Source of the DNA: Plasmodiophora brassicae
Taxonomy: Eukaryota; Endomyxa; Phytomyxea; Plasmodiophorida; Plasmodiophoridae
Direction of reading: 5' to 3'
Length of the DNA stretch: 64,000 bases
Assembly: GCA_039704465.1 (NCBI GenBank)
Contig: JASFAU010000008.1
Span: 496,001-560,000 of the forward strand
The position numbers were made by a program, and so were the translations under genes. A model generated the notes under the pieces. That model made no database searches. It was not told the origin of the DNA and saw nothing but the letters and a program-made list of their open reading frames with translations. Of the stretch, positions 1-10,276 are shown piece by piece. Numbering within the stretch: the first letter of the stretch is position 1; each line of letters begins with the position of its first letter.

Positions 1-126
1 TCGCGTCCTTCTTTGAAACCTTCCCCGAAAGGATGTTCAAGAGATCTCTGTGACGTCCCAACGGTGATGGTATATCAGCCGTGTAGTATAATCGTCTGTG
101 TCCCCGACCTGCAGCTCCCACGGACG

Positions 127-163
127 CCGTGCGGACTCCGTGCGCACTCCGTGCATGTCCGTC
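127..163. repeat. short tandem repeat of about 11 bp
   Basis: Three to four imperfect copies of an ~11-bp unit centred on the word actccgtgcg. It lies in a gene-free stretch and has no visible coding role. Confidence 0.5.
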
Positions 164-230
164 ATTCTTAGGGCGGCCTAGCCGGATCACAGCTATTCTT
201 GTCTTATAGCTTGGAGCCGGCACACTATGT

Positions 231-701
231 CGTGACCATTCCGTCCAAATTCCCGTGCCAGGCCGCCCAGCTGTCTCAACTGCTGCAGTCCGTACGTTGA
301 AGCAAACATGTCGCTCCCTGATAACCATTTCAAGCATTTCGACCAGGGGTCTGATTCCTGGTACAGCGGTCAAGTTACAACCTGGTCGAAATGCTTGAAA
401 TGGTTATCAGGGAGCGACATGTTTGCTTCAACGGACTGCAGCAGTTGAGACATGTACAGCTGGGCGGCCTGGCACGGGAATTTGGACGGAATGGTCACGC
501 CATAGCAGCGCCAGCTCACGGTTATAGGAAGTCAGGTTGCGTCGTACGAATAATTGCTGTAGGTCGTCAGGAATGTCGGCAACGGTTCGCAGTACCCCTG
601 GTCGAAATGCTTGAAATGGTTGTCAAGGAGCGACATCCCTTTTATCATGTTTGCTTCAACGGACTGCAGCAGTTGAGACAGCTGGGCGGCCTGGCACGGG
701 A
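231..701. repeat. fold-back (inverted) repeat with an extra direct copy
   Basis: Positions 231-347 and 381-499 are near-perfect reverse complements, about 117 bp each, differing by two small indels and separated by a 33-bp loop. A third copy in the orientation of the second arm lies at 597-701 and carries a small insertion. Shared landmarks are tggtcgaaatgcttgaaatg and cagctgggcggcctggcacg. The DNA could form a hairpin. It has no open frame that looks like protein, so I treat it as a non-autonomous fold-back element or its remnant. Confidence 0.8.
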
Positions 702-1671
702 TGTTGCCCTGGAGTTCAGTTCGAACGCCGGCGTTGTACGCAGGTTTCGCAGGGGCGTACGTACAATGGGGCCAGCAGTACCAGCGAGGCCGCAATGGTA
801 ATACCGATCATGGACATCGGCCAACGCTATGCGCATGTTATCCAGCTTCGACAGTCTGATCTGCCGGCATCATCGCATGACCGGCATCTCCGTATACCGG
901 ACTGGTTCAGACCCCATCATCTCCGTATACTGGACTGGACAGACCCCTTTTTGGACCCATGGCAGGTTCTTCCCGCTGCTCCACTGGCCGCGTACGCGGC
1001 CCGCGCCGTCATAACCATGGACTGAGGCGTTCACTATCTGTCCATGCTGTACAGGTCAGCTGTGGATGCTGCTGTTGCCCCCCCCCCCCCCTGAGCCAAT
1101 CCATTAACGAAAATCGAGCTGAGATTAAGAGATGATATCCATTCGGCACAAGTGCAATATGCATTTCTATAATAAACGCTTAATTGTTAGGTTAAATGCA
1201 TCAGGACACTGTTGCGACCTTGAGTTCGCAGTCCGTGGCGGAGTTCGTAGCTGACTGACCTATCTGGCTTTGCGGACATTCCGGACATTCTCACGGTGTT
1301 GCCGTGGCAGTTCACGGACTACTAAATTCATTCTGTTATTGTCCTGCCATTGTCCACGTGTCCCTGTTTCAATTTGCATGGTGCATATGTGACGAATGGA
1401 TATCATTTCTTAATTTTCTATACCATATGATTGTGACGAATGAACATATTTTCGGAATATCGATGGCGACGCCCCTCGCCACCTAAAAACTGGATCCCCT
1501 CGCCCCCTGTAATTACCCTGTTCCTGCCGTTAGAGCACGACTTGAACATACGTCACTCTGCTGCCGCACGAACCGGACGAGTTACACACGCATTCCCGCA
1601 GTCTAGACTGACTGTACCTCACATCCGCGAATGGAAAGTCACGCTCGCATTCTAATAGGTTCATGTGGGCT
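702..1671. other. gene-free stretch with minor repeats
   Basis: No convincing gene. It contains a ~32-bp tandem duplication at 885-948 (word catctccgtatac) and a run of C at about 1079-1092. The rest has short random frames only. Confidence 0.5.
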
Positions 1672-2342
1672 GGTGTGTCAGCAATACCAAGGTGCGGGAA
1701 TACAGTTGGATTGTCATCCCGGACGACGATACATGGTTGTTGTCGTGCCAGTCCCCCGGCCTCCCATGTGTGCCTTTGTATCATATGTACAGCATAGCAG
1801 CACCTATGATGTTGTTCACGGTCATCACCCCCTGTCATGGCACGGCCGCCGAGACCGCCGATCACTTGCCGGACATGCGCAGTTCCCGTCAGACCAGTCG
1901 TGTGCTTCCAAGAATAGACCGCGGACTTCCGGAGCCCGTCGCGGACTCCGGAGACACAGTGGAGGGCGTGAGGCCAGACGGCCCGAAATAAAGAAGACTG
2001 ACAATAGTCACCAGAGAGAGACAGTTGACGTCATAGACTGAGAGGCTATCAGCAGACAGCCAGAGAGCTCAGTTAGCTTCTCACCGGGAACGTCTCGAAG
2101 CTTGAAGGACGTCACAGCCTTCGACAACGTTCGGCGTTTCGGCACCACTGGCATCACGACACGTCGGTTGCATAGGCCTGTGCCAGAACGGCCAGCACAG
2201 CGGTTTATGGATCGTCGAAAACCACACTGCTTATCGCAGGCAGGTCAACCGGTGCTGCCGGAAATCACTACAAACGTCGGAGGCGGTGGGTGCGGGAAAG
2301 CAGTACTGCAGATGGTAAACATCGGGGATGAGATAAACTCAG
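1672..2342 (+). repeat. dispersed repeat, left copy, interrupted by a ~350-bp insertion
   Basis: Two blocks here, about 1672-1763 and 2114-2342, match in reverse complement one continuous block at about 63460-63800. Shared words include cccggacgacgatacatggt and gtgggtgcgggaaagca. The intervening ~350 bp (about 1764-2113) is absent from the right copy, so it is either an insertion here or a deletion there. Fragments of an old reading frame are visible in both copies, but no full protein can be read. The homology ends next to the stop codon of the decayed gene that follows. Confidence 0.75.
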
Positions 2343-3503
2343 CCGGATCCATCGACGTTTGCACGCTTCGGCGACGTGCTCTTCTGTTGTTCGCACTGGG
2401 CGTCCGCGCCCTGCGTCGAAGCGAGGTTGTCACGGTCGGTGGACACCAGCTTGCCCGCGTGGTCGTAGACGACGCTCAGCGGTCGCGCCCCGGGTCTCTG
2501 TAGGTGAGCGCGCACGTCATCGCCGTCGGCGACGTTGTGTACGGTCTCACCATCGCACAAGAAGTACTGCTTCGTCTGCGCGTAGCGACTCTCCTCGCTC
2601 AAACAGATGGCCACGAGCTTGCGTTGCCCGGCGGCCTGCGATGGCAAGCTGATGGCGAGGCCGCACAGTTGCAGCAGAGTCTCGCCGAACAGGAACTTGA
2701 CGGGGCAATCCACCTGTCAAAGTCGCACAGCTCGGGTCACTTTGCCGTTGTCGATCGATGAAAGCGTAAGCTTACCCTCAGGGCGTTGCCGGAATGGTCG
2801 GCATCCGTCCAGTGCATTGCAATGACGACCGTCCTGGACCACCGGGACGCCAGGGAGCTGGTGTAGGCCTCTGCTCGAGTGTGTCGAGTTTTTGTGAGCA
2901 AGTCGAGCAGACTATGTCGTGCTCAGAGATGGGCAGTTTGCCCAGTAGGTCATTCACGGACACGGTCGTCGACGATGAGCGCCCGAACATGGACATCAAG
3001 TTGAACAGCGGTACCGTCTGACCGTGTTGTCGTTCGGTCTGCGACAACCCAATATTGCACCTCGTGCATTTGGAGACCAGGACGTGATCGAAATGCAACA
3101 GATCTTCCATGATGGAGCGCCAGCCAGACCGACCAGGTCCGCATCGTCCGGCTTCCGGTCGACCATGACCCGGCATCCGGCGCGCTCGAACGCGTCGACG
3201 TCTGCGGAGCGCTCGTGGGTGTACACCCGCACTTCTAATAGCGATATCACGTGCTTGAAACGGTTGGACGAATCATTTGTACTTTTACTAACTTGTGCGG
3301 TTTGGACAGGTGACGGTGCTGGATCCTACGCCCCTGGCTCCAAGGATACACCCTGGCAGGCGCTCTGCGAAATCGTCCCGAATAATGTCGTACTCGTGCG
3401 AGCTGTTATGGCACGGCCGCGACGGGGGTCGCGCAGCCGCGCAGTTTGAATAAACGTCCACGGCAACCGACGGCTTCGGCAGTCGGTTCACAGGCGGCAA
3501 CAT
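2339..3503 (-). pseudogene. ubiquitin C-terminal hydrolase (USP/C19)-like gene, probably decayed
   Basis: Read on the minus strand, frames between 3250 and 2339 resemble the second half of a USP domain. There is a zinc-ribbon-like pair of CxxC motifs (SKCTRC ... VCSTCS) at about 3085-2890. A strand like LP..LVIHL (RTVVIAMHW) lies at about 2845-2815. A C-terminal block (YFLCDGETVHNV...DDVRAHL...VVYDH) lies at about 2600-2460 and ends at a stop at 2339-2341. A plausible intron (GTAAGC...GACAG) lies at about 2714-2778. The frame shifts between the second CxxC and the following block without a usable splice site. The GHY catalytic-histidine motif reads SRY. No Cys box or start was found upstream. 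Read-through of a real but divergent gene with more introns is the alternative. Confidence 0.45.
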
Positions 3504-4138
3504 AAATTAGACGCGAATCTGGTCTGCATAATTCCGCGTGGCAACATGACAGGAGCGACCCTGTCAACTACGGTCCCTGGAGACGACGCTGCCTGTTGGT
3601 GCCTGAATGCTCCCGGCCGTAGGCATCCCCTACCTTACCAACGTTCAATTGCAGCTCTCTAACTGTGTTGCCCAGGTACACGTCACAGGTGACCGTGCAA
3701 ACACAGTCGTCCGCGTCCGCAACGTCTTTCTCTGACCGTCAGCCAATACACTGCCAGTTTCTTTTGGTGTTGCGCGTTTCGGTTCGTCGCGATGGAAGCC
3801 GAGGCACACTGCTCTCATCACACTTGCCGTCACGTATGGAGGACGGACGTCAACGCCAGTTGGAGAGGGTCGCCGTGTTGGAGCCAGCCCGACGGGACAT
3901 CTGCGCGTGCGCGTCGACCTCGGTGCTGCGCACGCACGATGAGCGAATGAGGCCGTTCCTGGAGCGTCCGAGCGACATGTAAGTCATCCAGGGTTGCGTG
4001 ATTTCGGGACCAGACCCGACTCCACGTCTTCCATAGTCCCGTCAGTTTGCGAGCCACGTACAACGCGCGTGTTCTCGGAGAGGCTGCTCGCTCCACGGAC
4101 TTGGCCATTGCGCATTCCGCAACGCATCATCATCATCA
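3504..4138. other. intergenic stretch, nothing recognised
   Basis: Only short unsupported frames. Its right part must hold the 5' leader and promoter of the kinase-fusion gene starting at 4139. A short catcatcatcatcaat run directly precedes that ATG. Confidence 0.4.
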
Positions 4139-6463
4139 ATGGCGTCATCGTCGTCGTCGGCACCGCTGTCGCCCTCCTCGTCATCATGGCTCAACGAGTG
4201 TGCCGATGATCTAATGCGGGTCGTCGCCGCCTATCGTGAAAGCCCACGCGCCGACATGGACCAAACTTCGCTGTATTTTCAAGCGATAGCGGTTTTGCCC
4301 GCTGATCGGCGGTCCGAACAGCACGCCAACATGCTAATTCAGATGTACAACGACCGACTGCGGGCCGCTGCCGATATACCTGCCTTGCCACCGCAGTACC
4401 GTCGTGGTGATCTGGCAGCCGCTGCGTCCGACACCGCCGCCCACGAGTATAACAAGTTGAGGCCGTCCATGCAGCGCAATAAGTTCCCGTTGGCGTCCCT
4501 GTCTCGGGCATATTCCCTGTCGCAATTTGGCGTCGTCTCAGACTATGCGCTGCAGCAGCTGGTTCCCAACTTCAACCGTGACGCGTATGGGAGCATCGCC
4601 TGGCAGAACGAGGTCTCAGGAGACGGCGACACAATGATGGCGTTGCTGCCAGAAGAAGACTGGTTCCCATCGCGCATGGTCAAGCGGTCGCTCGACGTCA
4701 ACAACGGTGGTGATATCATCAAGAATCAGTACGTCCGGTACTGTCGGGAGGTCGCCATCGGTGTCGTCGTCGAGTTTCAGCAATCAACCCTGAGCGGCGA
4801 GCGCCAAGAGCTGCAGTTCCACTGCCGCTTATGGGACCGGCTCCTTAACGCATTGCTGCGTCCGCTGACCAAACCGCTGTTGACGTCGGTGTTGGAGCTG
4901 TCTATGGCCGGCGTGATTGAGGGGTACTCCCCGCAGTTCGCTGACTACGCGTGCATGCTGGCTCCGGATAACAACGATGAGGATCGTGTCGCCAGAGCAC
5001 GGCAGCTGCCTCTGCTTCTGGTCGAGGTATCGTCGCACGCCGTCGGGAACGAAGAAGATCATAAGGATTTCCGCAAATTGCTCGTCATGATGGCGGTGAC
5101 GCTGCTTGCACGCATCGGTTCTGTTCGACGTCGTCCTGTCGGCGAACGGAGCAGCTTGCGCCAGTTCGGGTTGCTTGTCGGCGCGTTCCAATTCCAGCCA
5201 GTTGTCATGATTCCGATTTTTGATAACGACCACGATGCGGGCCGTGTGTCGTTCGTTGCTCGCTGCGACCCGACCTGGCGATCGTTCGTACGGACGCCTT
5301 CGCATGAAGCAGTGCAGCTCCAGGGTGTCTACAGCGACATTGAGGCGCCGCAGTCGTTGGACCGTGACAATGAGGCGTTCCTCACGGAGTTGGCGCATCG
5401 CGTCGCATCGGCCGCCGCTGCAGTCGCTCGCACAAGACCCCCTCCTGATCCGGCGCCGCAACAAGCCGACGTCCTGAACCGGCTCCGCTCTTTGTCCTCC
5501 TTTTGCGACGCCGTGCGTCGTCAGGCCAGTGTCTTCCACGCGATGCTGTCGCATGGCGACGTCGAGGACGTGTTTCCGTACCCGACTTCGTTTGGCCCCC
5601 CACCGTCATCGCGGCCATCCACGGCGAAGCGGCCGCATTCGCAGCGGACGCCGTCGAAACAATCATGGAGTCCGCGCACGAGTTCTTCTGGTCGTCCACC
5701 GCGCAAACGCGGACGCTCCGACGGACCAAGTCGTACTCGCCAAGCTGCGTCTGTCGCACTCGTCGATGACCTCGCCGTCAAACACAAGATGGGCAGCGCC
5801 GCCGAAGAGCCCGCGCTCATGCGGGACTCTCAGGGCGACGGCGTCGCACGCCTGTTCGGGTCCATCGTCTTGCCGCGCAGCAACGGCGGCGGCGTTGTTC
5901 TTGTTGAAGAGCGCCTCGACGACGTCGATTTCGGGCAGTTGTCAGTTAACGACATCGGCTTGGTGCTTGTGCGCTTCTTTATCGACGGCTTGGCCGCACT
6001 CGGCACGTTATCTCGCGCCGGCATTGTCCACCGCGACATTAACCCGAACAACATCATGTACAGCGTCGCCGTGCAAGGTTGGCGGGTGACCGATTTCGAT
6101 CTGGCGTGCCGTGTGGACGACCCGCAGACGGGCGTGGAGCTGCGACCCGGTGCCGGTACCCAAGGGTACATCGCGCCGGAAGCGCTGGACGCCGGCGTCT
6201 ATTCGGCGGCCTCCGACATGTGGAGCCTGGGTCGCACAGCGGCATATTTCCTGTCCTGTGCTCAGGACGAGGTGTGGAGGCGCCCCGACGCTCCCCACAA
6301 GTTCGACGACGTTCTTTGCCACCTGGAGATGATAGCGCACAACATGTCGGCACCTGAGCCCGCCCAACGCGTCGTATCGCCGAGCGTCCACGAATTCCTG
6401 GTCGACTTTCACAATGAGTTCCAGCAGAATTCTGCGGACAACGGCTTCATTGCCAGGCGATGA
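4139..6463 (+). CDS. large protein with nuclease-like region and C-terminal protein kinase domain (Crinkler-effector-like)
   Basis: Intronless 774-residue protein starting at an ATG followed by a Ser-rich stretch. Residues ~230-400 contain a strand pattern (LPLLLVEVSSHA...DHKDFRKLLVMM) reminiscent of the E...K core of PD-(D/E)XK-type folds. Residues ~490-535 are a Ser/Arg/Pro-rich basic linker that could act as a nuclear localisation signal. Residues ~545-740 form a compact kinase: HRDINPNNIM (H631, D633, N638), DFD in place of DFG (652-654), GTQGYIAPE and SDMWSLG. The N-lobe is short: LAVKHK could supply the beta-3 Lys, but no glycine loop is visible. Nuclease-like plus kinase architecture is known in Crinkler (CRN)-type proteins of oomycetes and other eukaryotes, and I infer a relative. 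No signal peptide is seen. The gene sits at the edge of a repeat-rich zone. Confidence 0.75.
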   Translation: MASSSSSAPLSPSSSSWLNECADDLMRVVAAYRESPRADMDQTSLYFQAIAVLPADRRSEQHANMLIQMYNDRLRAAADIPALPPQYRRGDLAAAASDTAAHEYNKLRPSMQRNKFPLASLSRAYSLSQFGVVSDYALQQLVPNFNRDAYGSIAWQNEVSGDGDTMMALLPEEDWFPSRMVKRSLDVNNGGDIIKNQYVRYCREVAIGVVVEFQQSTLSGERQELQFHCRLWDRLLNALLRPLTKPLLTSVLELSMAGVIEGYSPQFADYACMLAPDNNDEDRVARARQLPLLLVEVSSHAVGNEEDHKDFRKLLVMMAVTLLARIGSVRRRPVGERSSLRQFGLLVGAFQFQPVVMIPIFDNDHDAGRVSFVARCDPTWRSFVRTPSHEAVQLQGVYSDIEAPQSLDRDNEAFLTELAHRVASAAAAVARTRPPPDPAPQQADVLNRLRSLSSFCDAVRRQASVFHAMLSHGDVEDVFPYPTSFGPPPSSRPSTAKRPHSQRTPSKQSWSPRTSSSGRPPRKRGRSDGPSRTRQAASVALVDDLAVKHKMGSAAEEPALMRDSQGDGVARLFGSIVLPRSNGGGVVLVEERLDDVDFGQLSVNDIGLVLVRFFIDGLAALGTLSRAGIVHRDINPNNIMYSVAVQGWRVTDFDLACRVDDPQTGVELRPGAGTQGYIAPEALDAGVYSAASDMWSLGRTAAYFLSCAQDEVWRRPDAPHKFDDVLCHLEMIAHNMSAPEPAQRVVSPSVHEFLVDFHNEFQQNSADNGFIARR

Positions 6464-6764
6464 GTCTCCTCGGTCACCCGCACACCATCGCTTGTCGTCA
6501 TCGCCAGGGCACCACTCTCTCGGGCTTTTCAGTTCGATACAACAATCCGTCTTCCCGTCCGGTCGCATTTCACGCAGGACAAGGGCCCCTTGTGGGCTAC
6601 CACTACCTGACTTCGTGGATCGATCGTGTGACGGTAGTGACTCTCTGCTTTGTGCACTGTGAGGCACGCCGAAACGTCCGAGCAAGAAGCAGGGCGCGGC
6701 TGCAAAGAGCATCCATGGGTTTAAAAATTAGAGTGGAGCATTTTACAGCCTCTAGAGTGTTGAT

Positions 6765-7346
6765 TTAAACCTGCTCGGCGGTGAGTACAGAGATGGGCCG
6801 ATTTGCTGGCGACGGTGAAGGAGTGGTTGGTGATCCGACTTGCGCGTTCGGTTGCGCGAGGCCCCCATGAAAGACATCGGCGACGGATTCGACTAGCGTG
6901 TGTTGGATATCCGATCGCATTGCCAAAGCCTCGAGTGTGTACCGCACGGCCAGGGCCTGCGCTAGCGTCATTTTCTCGACAATGAACAGGACCGCAGCTA
7001 ACTGCACGACTTTCGCCTCGGTGGGGCGCACCGGCGCAAACACGTTGAAGCGCTTGTCTGCAAACGCCAGGCCGGCGAACGACGTCGGTGCAATACCGTG
7101 CGGCGGGCGATCAGCGCCAGCATCGTCCGGCGAACCGCTGCCGTATAGCATTTGATGTGCGTGAAGGCTGGCGGCGGGCGGAGACGCAGGCATCTTTGTC
7201 AACCGGTGACCGGCCTCGCTGATGATCGGATGACGCAGCTCAGGGAACATGTACGGCGGACGGCGTTCGACCAACGATCGTGTCGAAGCGTCTTTCCGCA
7301 TAATCCAACTTTTGTTACAATTGTCGTCTGGATGGGCTGAAACCAT
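6765..7346 (-). CDS. unknown protein, about 193 residues
   Basis: Open frame from an ATG at 7344-7346 to a stop at 6765-6767, convergent with the kinase-fusion gene about 300 bp away. The frame is also open upstream of this ATG for about 20 codons, so the start is tentative. The protein has a Pro/Ala-rich middle and a helical C-terminal half (FAPVRPTEAKVVQLAAVLFI ... MTLAQALAVRYTLEALAM). I recognise no domain, signal peptide or TM segment. The 6464-6764 gap on its 3' side shows nothing recognisable. Confidence 0.45.
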   Translation of the reverse strand: MVSAHPDDNCNKSWIMRKDASTRSLVERRPPYMFPELRHPIISEAGHRLTKMPASPPAASLHAHQMLYGSGSPDDAGADRPPHGIAPTSFAGLAFADKRFNVFAPVRPTEAKVVQLAAVLFIVEKMTLAQALAVRYTLEALAMRSDIQHTLVESVADVFHGGLAQPNAQVGSPTTPSPSPANRPISVLTAEQV

Positions 7347-7590
7347 CTGTATGCTCCTCGCGTCGTGTTCTATTCGAATCTGTTGGTCAGACCTCCCTGC
7401 GTGCAATATTTAAAAAGATATTGCAGTTTGTATTTGCGACACGATTGCGTCGAAAACTCCGAAGCCATAAAGGGTTAATCTTTCGATGTTTTACAAATCG
7501 CGGTATTTTTGTGAAACAGAGGGAGTACGTAGCAACCGGCCATTCGACGGGCTCACGACAACGGCCACTTCAGCGGGGTCGTTCGCCATG

Positions 7591-8802
7591 TACTTACGGT
7601 GGAAACAAATATTTGCATCACTCGGAAGAAATACTTGGATCACGAGGAAGAAATTGTTGCATCAACAGGAAGAAACAAGTGGGTCACGCGGAAAAAAATG
7701 TTTGCATCATCCCGAAGAAATATGTGGATCAACGGTCAAAAATTAATGGATCACGGGGAGCCGCCGTTAGCGGGCGACGACGAGGCGGCCACCTCAGCAT
7801 CGAACGCTGCAGCGCAGCAACGTAGCTCGAGAGGTACACCTGCATGTTAGTACCAACATTTGGAAGTTGGCTTACAGGATCCATCGTCTGCAGCTCGGTG
7901 CGGCCGTCCGGCGAAGAACCCAGAAAGCATCCCGCGGCTGGATCCAACCATCGCGTGTGATCCACGAGTCGCAGACATCCGGTTCACCCCAGCGGTTTCC
8001 GGTACCCTAAACGCTGCCAATCAGCGACGACTTGATGAACAACGACGAATTGCTCGAGAGAAAAGCCGGCAACATGCATTGCAACAATTTCAGCAACTCC
8101 AGTGTGTAGCTGATCACGTTCGCGCGGTCGCCAACAGGAAAATCGAACGCTACAGGTTGATATCGGAACGCGAACGAGCATTTGCTGAAGAGTTGTCCCA
8201 GTGGCAAGTTAAACTGATAGCGGGTGACGGTTCATATTGGGAAGGCGACTATGAAGCGATGTCTACTGGATGAGGTGAACCGCATATCAATTGACGATAT
8301 TCGGCGAACGTACGACCATATGAGGGAGTTCCTCGCGTACTGTAAGGATAGACGACCCGTCTTCACGCAGAAGCTCTACGAGTCGGCGCATCACGGAGAT
8401 GAAGCGCGCACGTGCCCAGCCCTCTCTGTCGATGTCGAGGATCTGCTGAACAGTTACTTGCCGCAGTTCTATGACGAGTTTACTCCAGCTGGCTGTCAGC
8501 ATTTGCGCGAAGTGTTCGGTTGTTCGCGCTTGACGAAGGAGTTTGTCGAGAAGTTCTGCGACGGTCAGGTTCATGCAACGCAGTTAGAAGAAGATGCTGC
8601 TCACGAAGGTGTTCCGAATGATCCAAAGTCACCATTCACTGAAAGGCCCACGTTATCGCCATGACGGAAAAAATAAATGGATCATGATCCACACGTTTTT
8701 TCCGCTTGATCCACTTGTTTCTTCCTGTTGATGCAACTATTTTTTCCTCGTGATCCAAATATTTCTTCCGAGTGATGCAAATATTTGTTTCCACCGTAAG
8801 TA
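7591..8802. mobile_element. 1.2-kb element with ~150-bp terminal inverted repeats made of ~22-bp units
   Basis: Positions 7591-7755 and the reverse complement of about 8660-8802 are closely similar. Both begin tacttacggtggaaacaaat. Inside each arm a 21-23-bp unit (roughly atcac-aggaagaaatnnttgg) is repeated about six times in alternating variants ending in ggatca or gcatca. The outermost bases are TA on both sides, compatible with a TA target duplication of Tc1/mariner type, but no longer duplication is visible. The interior carries a frame-broken coding stretch (7860-8664). I interpret it as a class II or MITE-like element of unknown family. Confidence 0.7.
7860..8664 (+). pseudogene. coding stretch inside the inverted-repeat element, two overlapping frames
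   Basis: Two frames overlap at 8224-8273. The first gives a charged helical protein (...NQRRLDEQRRIAREKSRQH...). The second continues with protein-like sequence (...SIDDIRRTYDHMREFLAYC...VFGCSRLTKEFVEKFC...) to a stop at 8662-8664. They could be one gene joined by a frameshift or by a very short intron near 8206-8242. The first frame has no ATG near its beginning (it opens with TTG). I do not recognise a transposase: no DDE/D motif is evident, though the reading is too short to exclude one. Its position between the two terminal repeats suggests it belongs to the element. Confidence 0.45.
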
Positions 8803-8831
8803 GCAACATATGACTGTACAAACGGCAAAAT

Positions 8832-9061
8832 TTGCACCGCGTCAACTGGGAACTGTTACCACATTTGGACCGCGTCAACTGGAAAGTGTCACCAGACATC
8901 AGCGCCACCAATATGACCCGGACCTACACCACGTTTAAACATGGCTGGCAAGCGGGCCTCAGGCAAAGATTGTATGGAAACTCGAGACATTACTGGAAAA
9001 CGCCTACGAACAGACGGATCTGCGTCGTCCACTTCCTCTGCCGTTTCACCGCTCCTGACGA
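8832..9061. repeat. short direct repeat and spacer
   Basis: The word accgcgtcaactgg occurs twice, at about 8837 and 8869. The remainder joins the element to the palindromic block and shows no gene. Confidence 0.4.
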
Positions 9062-9969
9062 CGTTGAAACATGCCAAGGCAATGTCATCCGCGACATCCG
9101 CCAGGACGACACTGACCTCCAGGGACGCCGCCATGCTTTGACGTGTGTCGCCCATGAATCCCACAACAGCTTGGAGAATAATGGGATGTTCCAACATTTT
9201 CCCTAATTCGTTTCCGTGCTCATCCGTCCAAAGCATGGCGGCGTCCCTGGAGGTCAGTGTCGTCCTGGCGGATGTCGCGGATGGCATTGCCTTGACTGTG
9301 AAAAGAACGCCAATTGGTGGCAGCTTGCAGCTGCTCGCCATAGAGTGTGAAACCGGCCTGATGCAGGGTACACTGCACACGATTGCGAATTTGAACGGGT
9401 ATCGGTGATGTAGGGTCGCCCCATACTGATAGCGCTATCGTTCTCTGTGTCAGTACAATACCGATATCTGCGTTATCGGCATCGTAAGGCGAGACGGCAT
9501 TGTCGTGGAGCGTGTTCAAGACGTCAGATAAATGTTCCGGATTCTGGGCCTCATCGATATCCAGGTCCGCACTGGACGTGCATTTGGTCCTGAGAATGGA
9601 CGGATGAGCACGGAAACGAAGGGAAGGCGTTGGAACATATCCCATTCTTCTCCAAGGTGCTGTGGGATCCATGGGCGACACACGTCATTCATCAGGACCA
9701 AATGCACGCCCAGTGCGGACCTGGATATCGATGAGGCCCAGAATCCGGAACATTTATCTGACGTCTTGAACACGCTCCACGACAATGCCGTCTCGCCTTA
9801 CGATGCCGATAACGCAGATATCGGTATTGTACTGACACAGAGAACGATAGCGCTATCAGTATGGGGCGACCCTACATCACCGATACCCGTCCAAATTGGC
9901 AATCGTGTCAATGTACCCTGCATCAGGGTTTCACACGCTATGGTGAGCAGCTACAAGCTGCCACCAATT
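9062..9969. repeat. nested palindromes (fold-back block)
   Basis: Three reverse-complementary pairs are interleaved here. 9068-9140 pairs with about 9232-9298. 9142-9200 pairs with about 9632-9686. 9312-9592 pairs with 9692-9969, arms of ~280 bp separated by a ~100-bp loop and containing catttggtcctga at the inner edge. Because the arms are repeats, similar peptide strings appear on both strands (for example DNADIGIVLTQRTIALSVWG), which argues against a normal gene. Such structure fits a fold-back transposon or repeated inverted duplication. Confidence 0.8.
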
Positions 9970-10276
9970 CTTTGACAGTCATTAGCAATCATTCGCTTGA
10001 TGTTGAATAAATAACACACACATGTTTGCTACAGCTTCATTCGAAGGGTGACTCATGGTAGGGGCCCCGGCCCCCTACTCGGTCAGCTAGCTAGTTCGGT
10101 GCTATGGTGCATGGAGAGCCGTCGTCGACGATGACACACCTCGTGGCATCATTCCTGCCGGACCAAAGAAAGGGGGGCCCGCTGCTGTCCTAGGGTACGT
10201 AGGCGTTTGCATCCAATGGCAACTCAATAAAATCCTACGCGTTCGTAATCCCTCATTGGTGTATCGCTGCCCGCTG
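9970..10276. other. spacer downstream of LamG-lectin gene 1
   Basis: Holds the 3' flank of the minus-strand gene ending at 10277. It contains a small palindromic GC block (ggggccccggcccc, about 10061-10074). No gene recognised. Confidence 0.4.

Noticed and set aside
4829..5554. 241-codon antisense frame within the kinase-fusion gene
   Set aside because: Composition is the complement of the sense protein and there are no motifs.
7598..7755. CRISPR-like array (regular ~22-bp units)
   Set aside because: Units are contiguous without unique spacers, occur as inverted arms and lie in eukaryotic DNA.
9220..9975. A real gene encoding the DNADIGIVLTQRTIALSVWG string
   Set aside because: The string appears on both strands because of the palindrome, and no start or family supports it.
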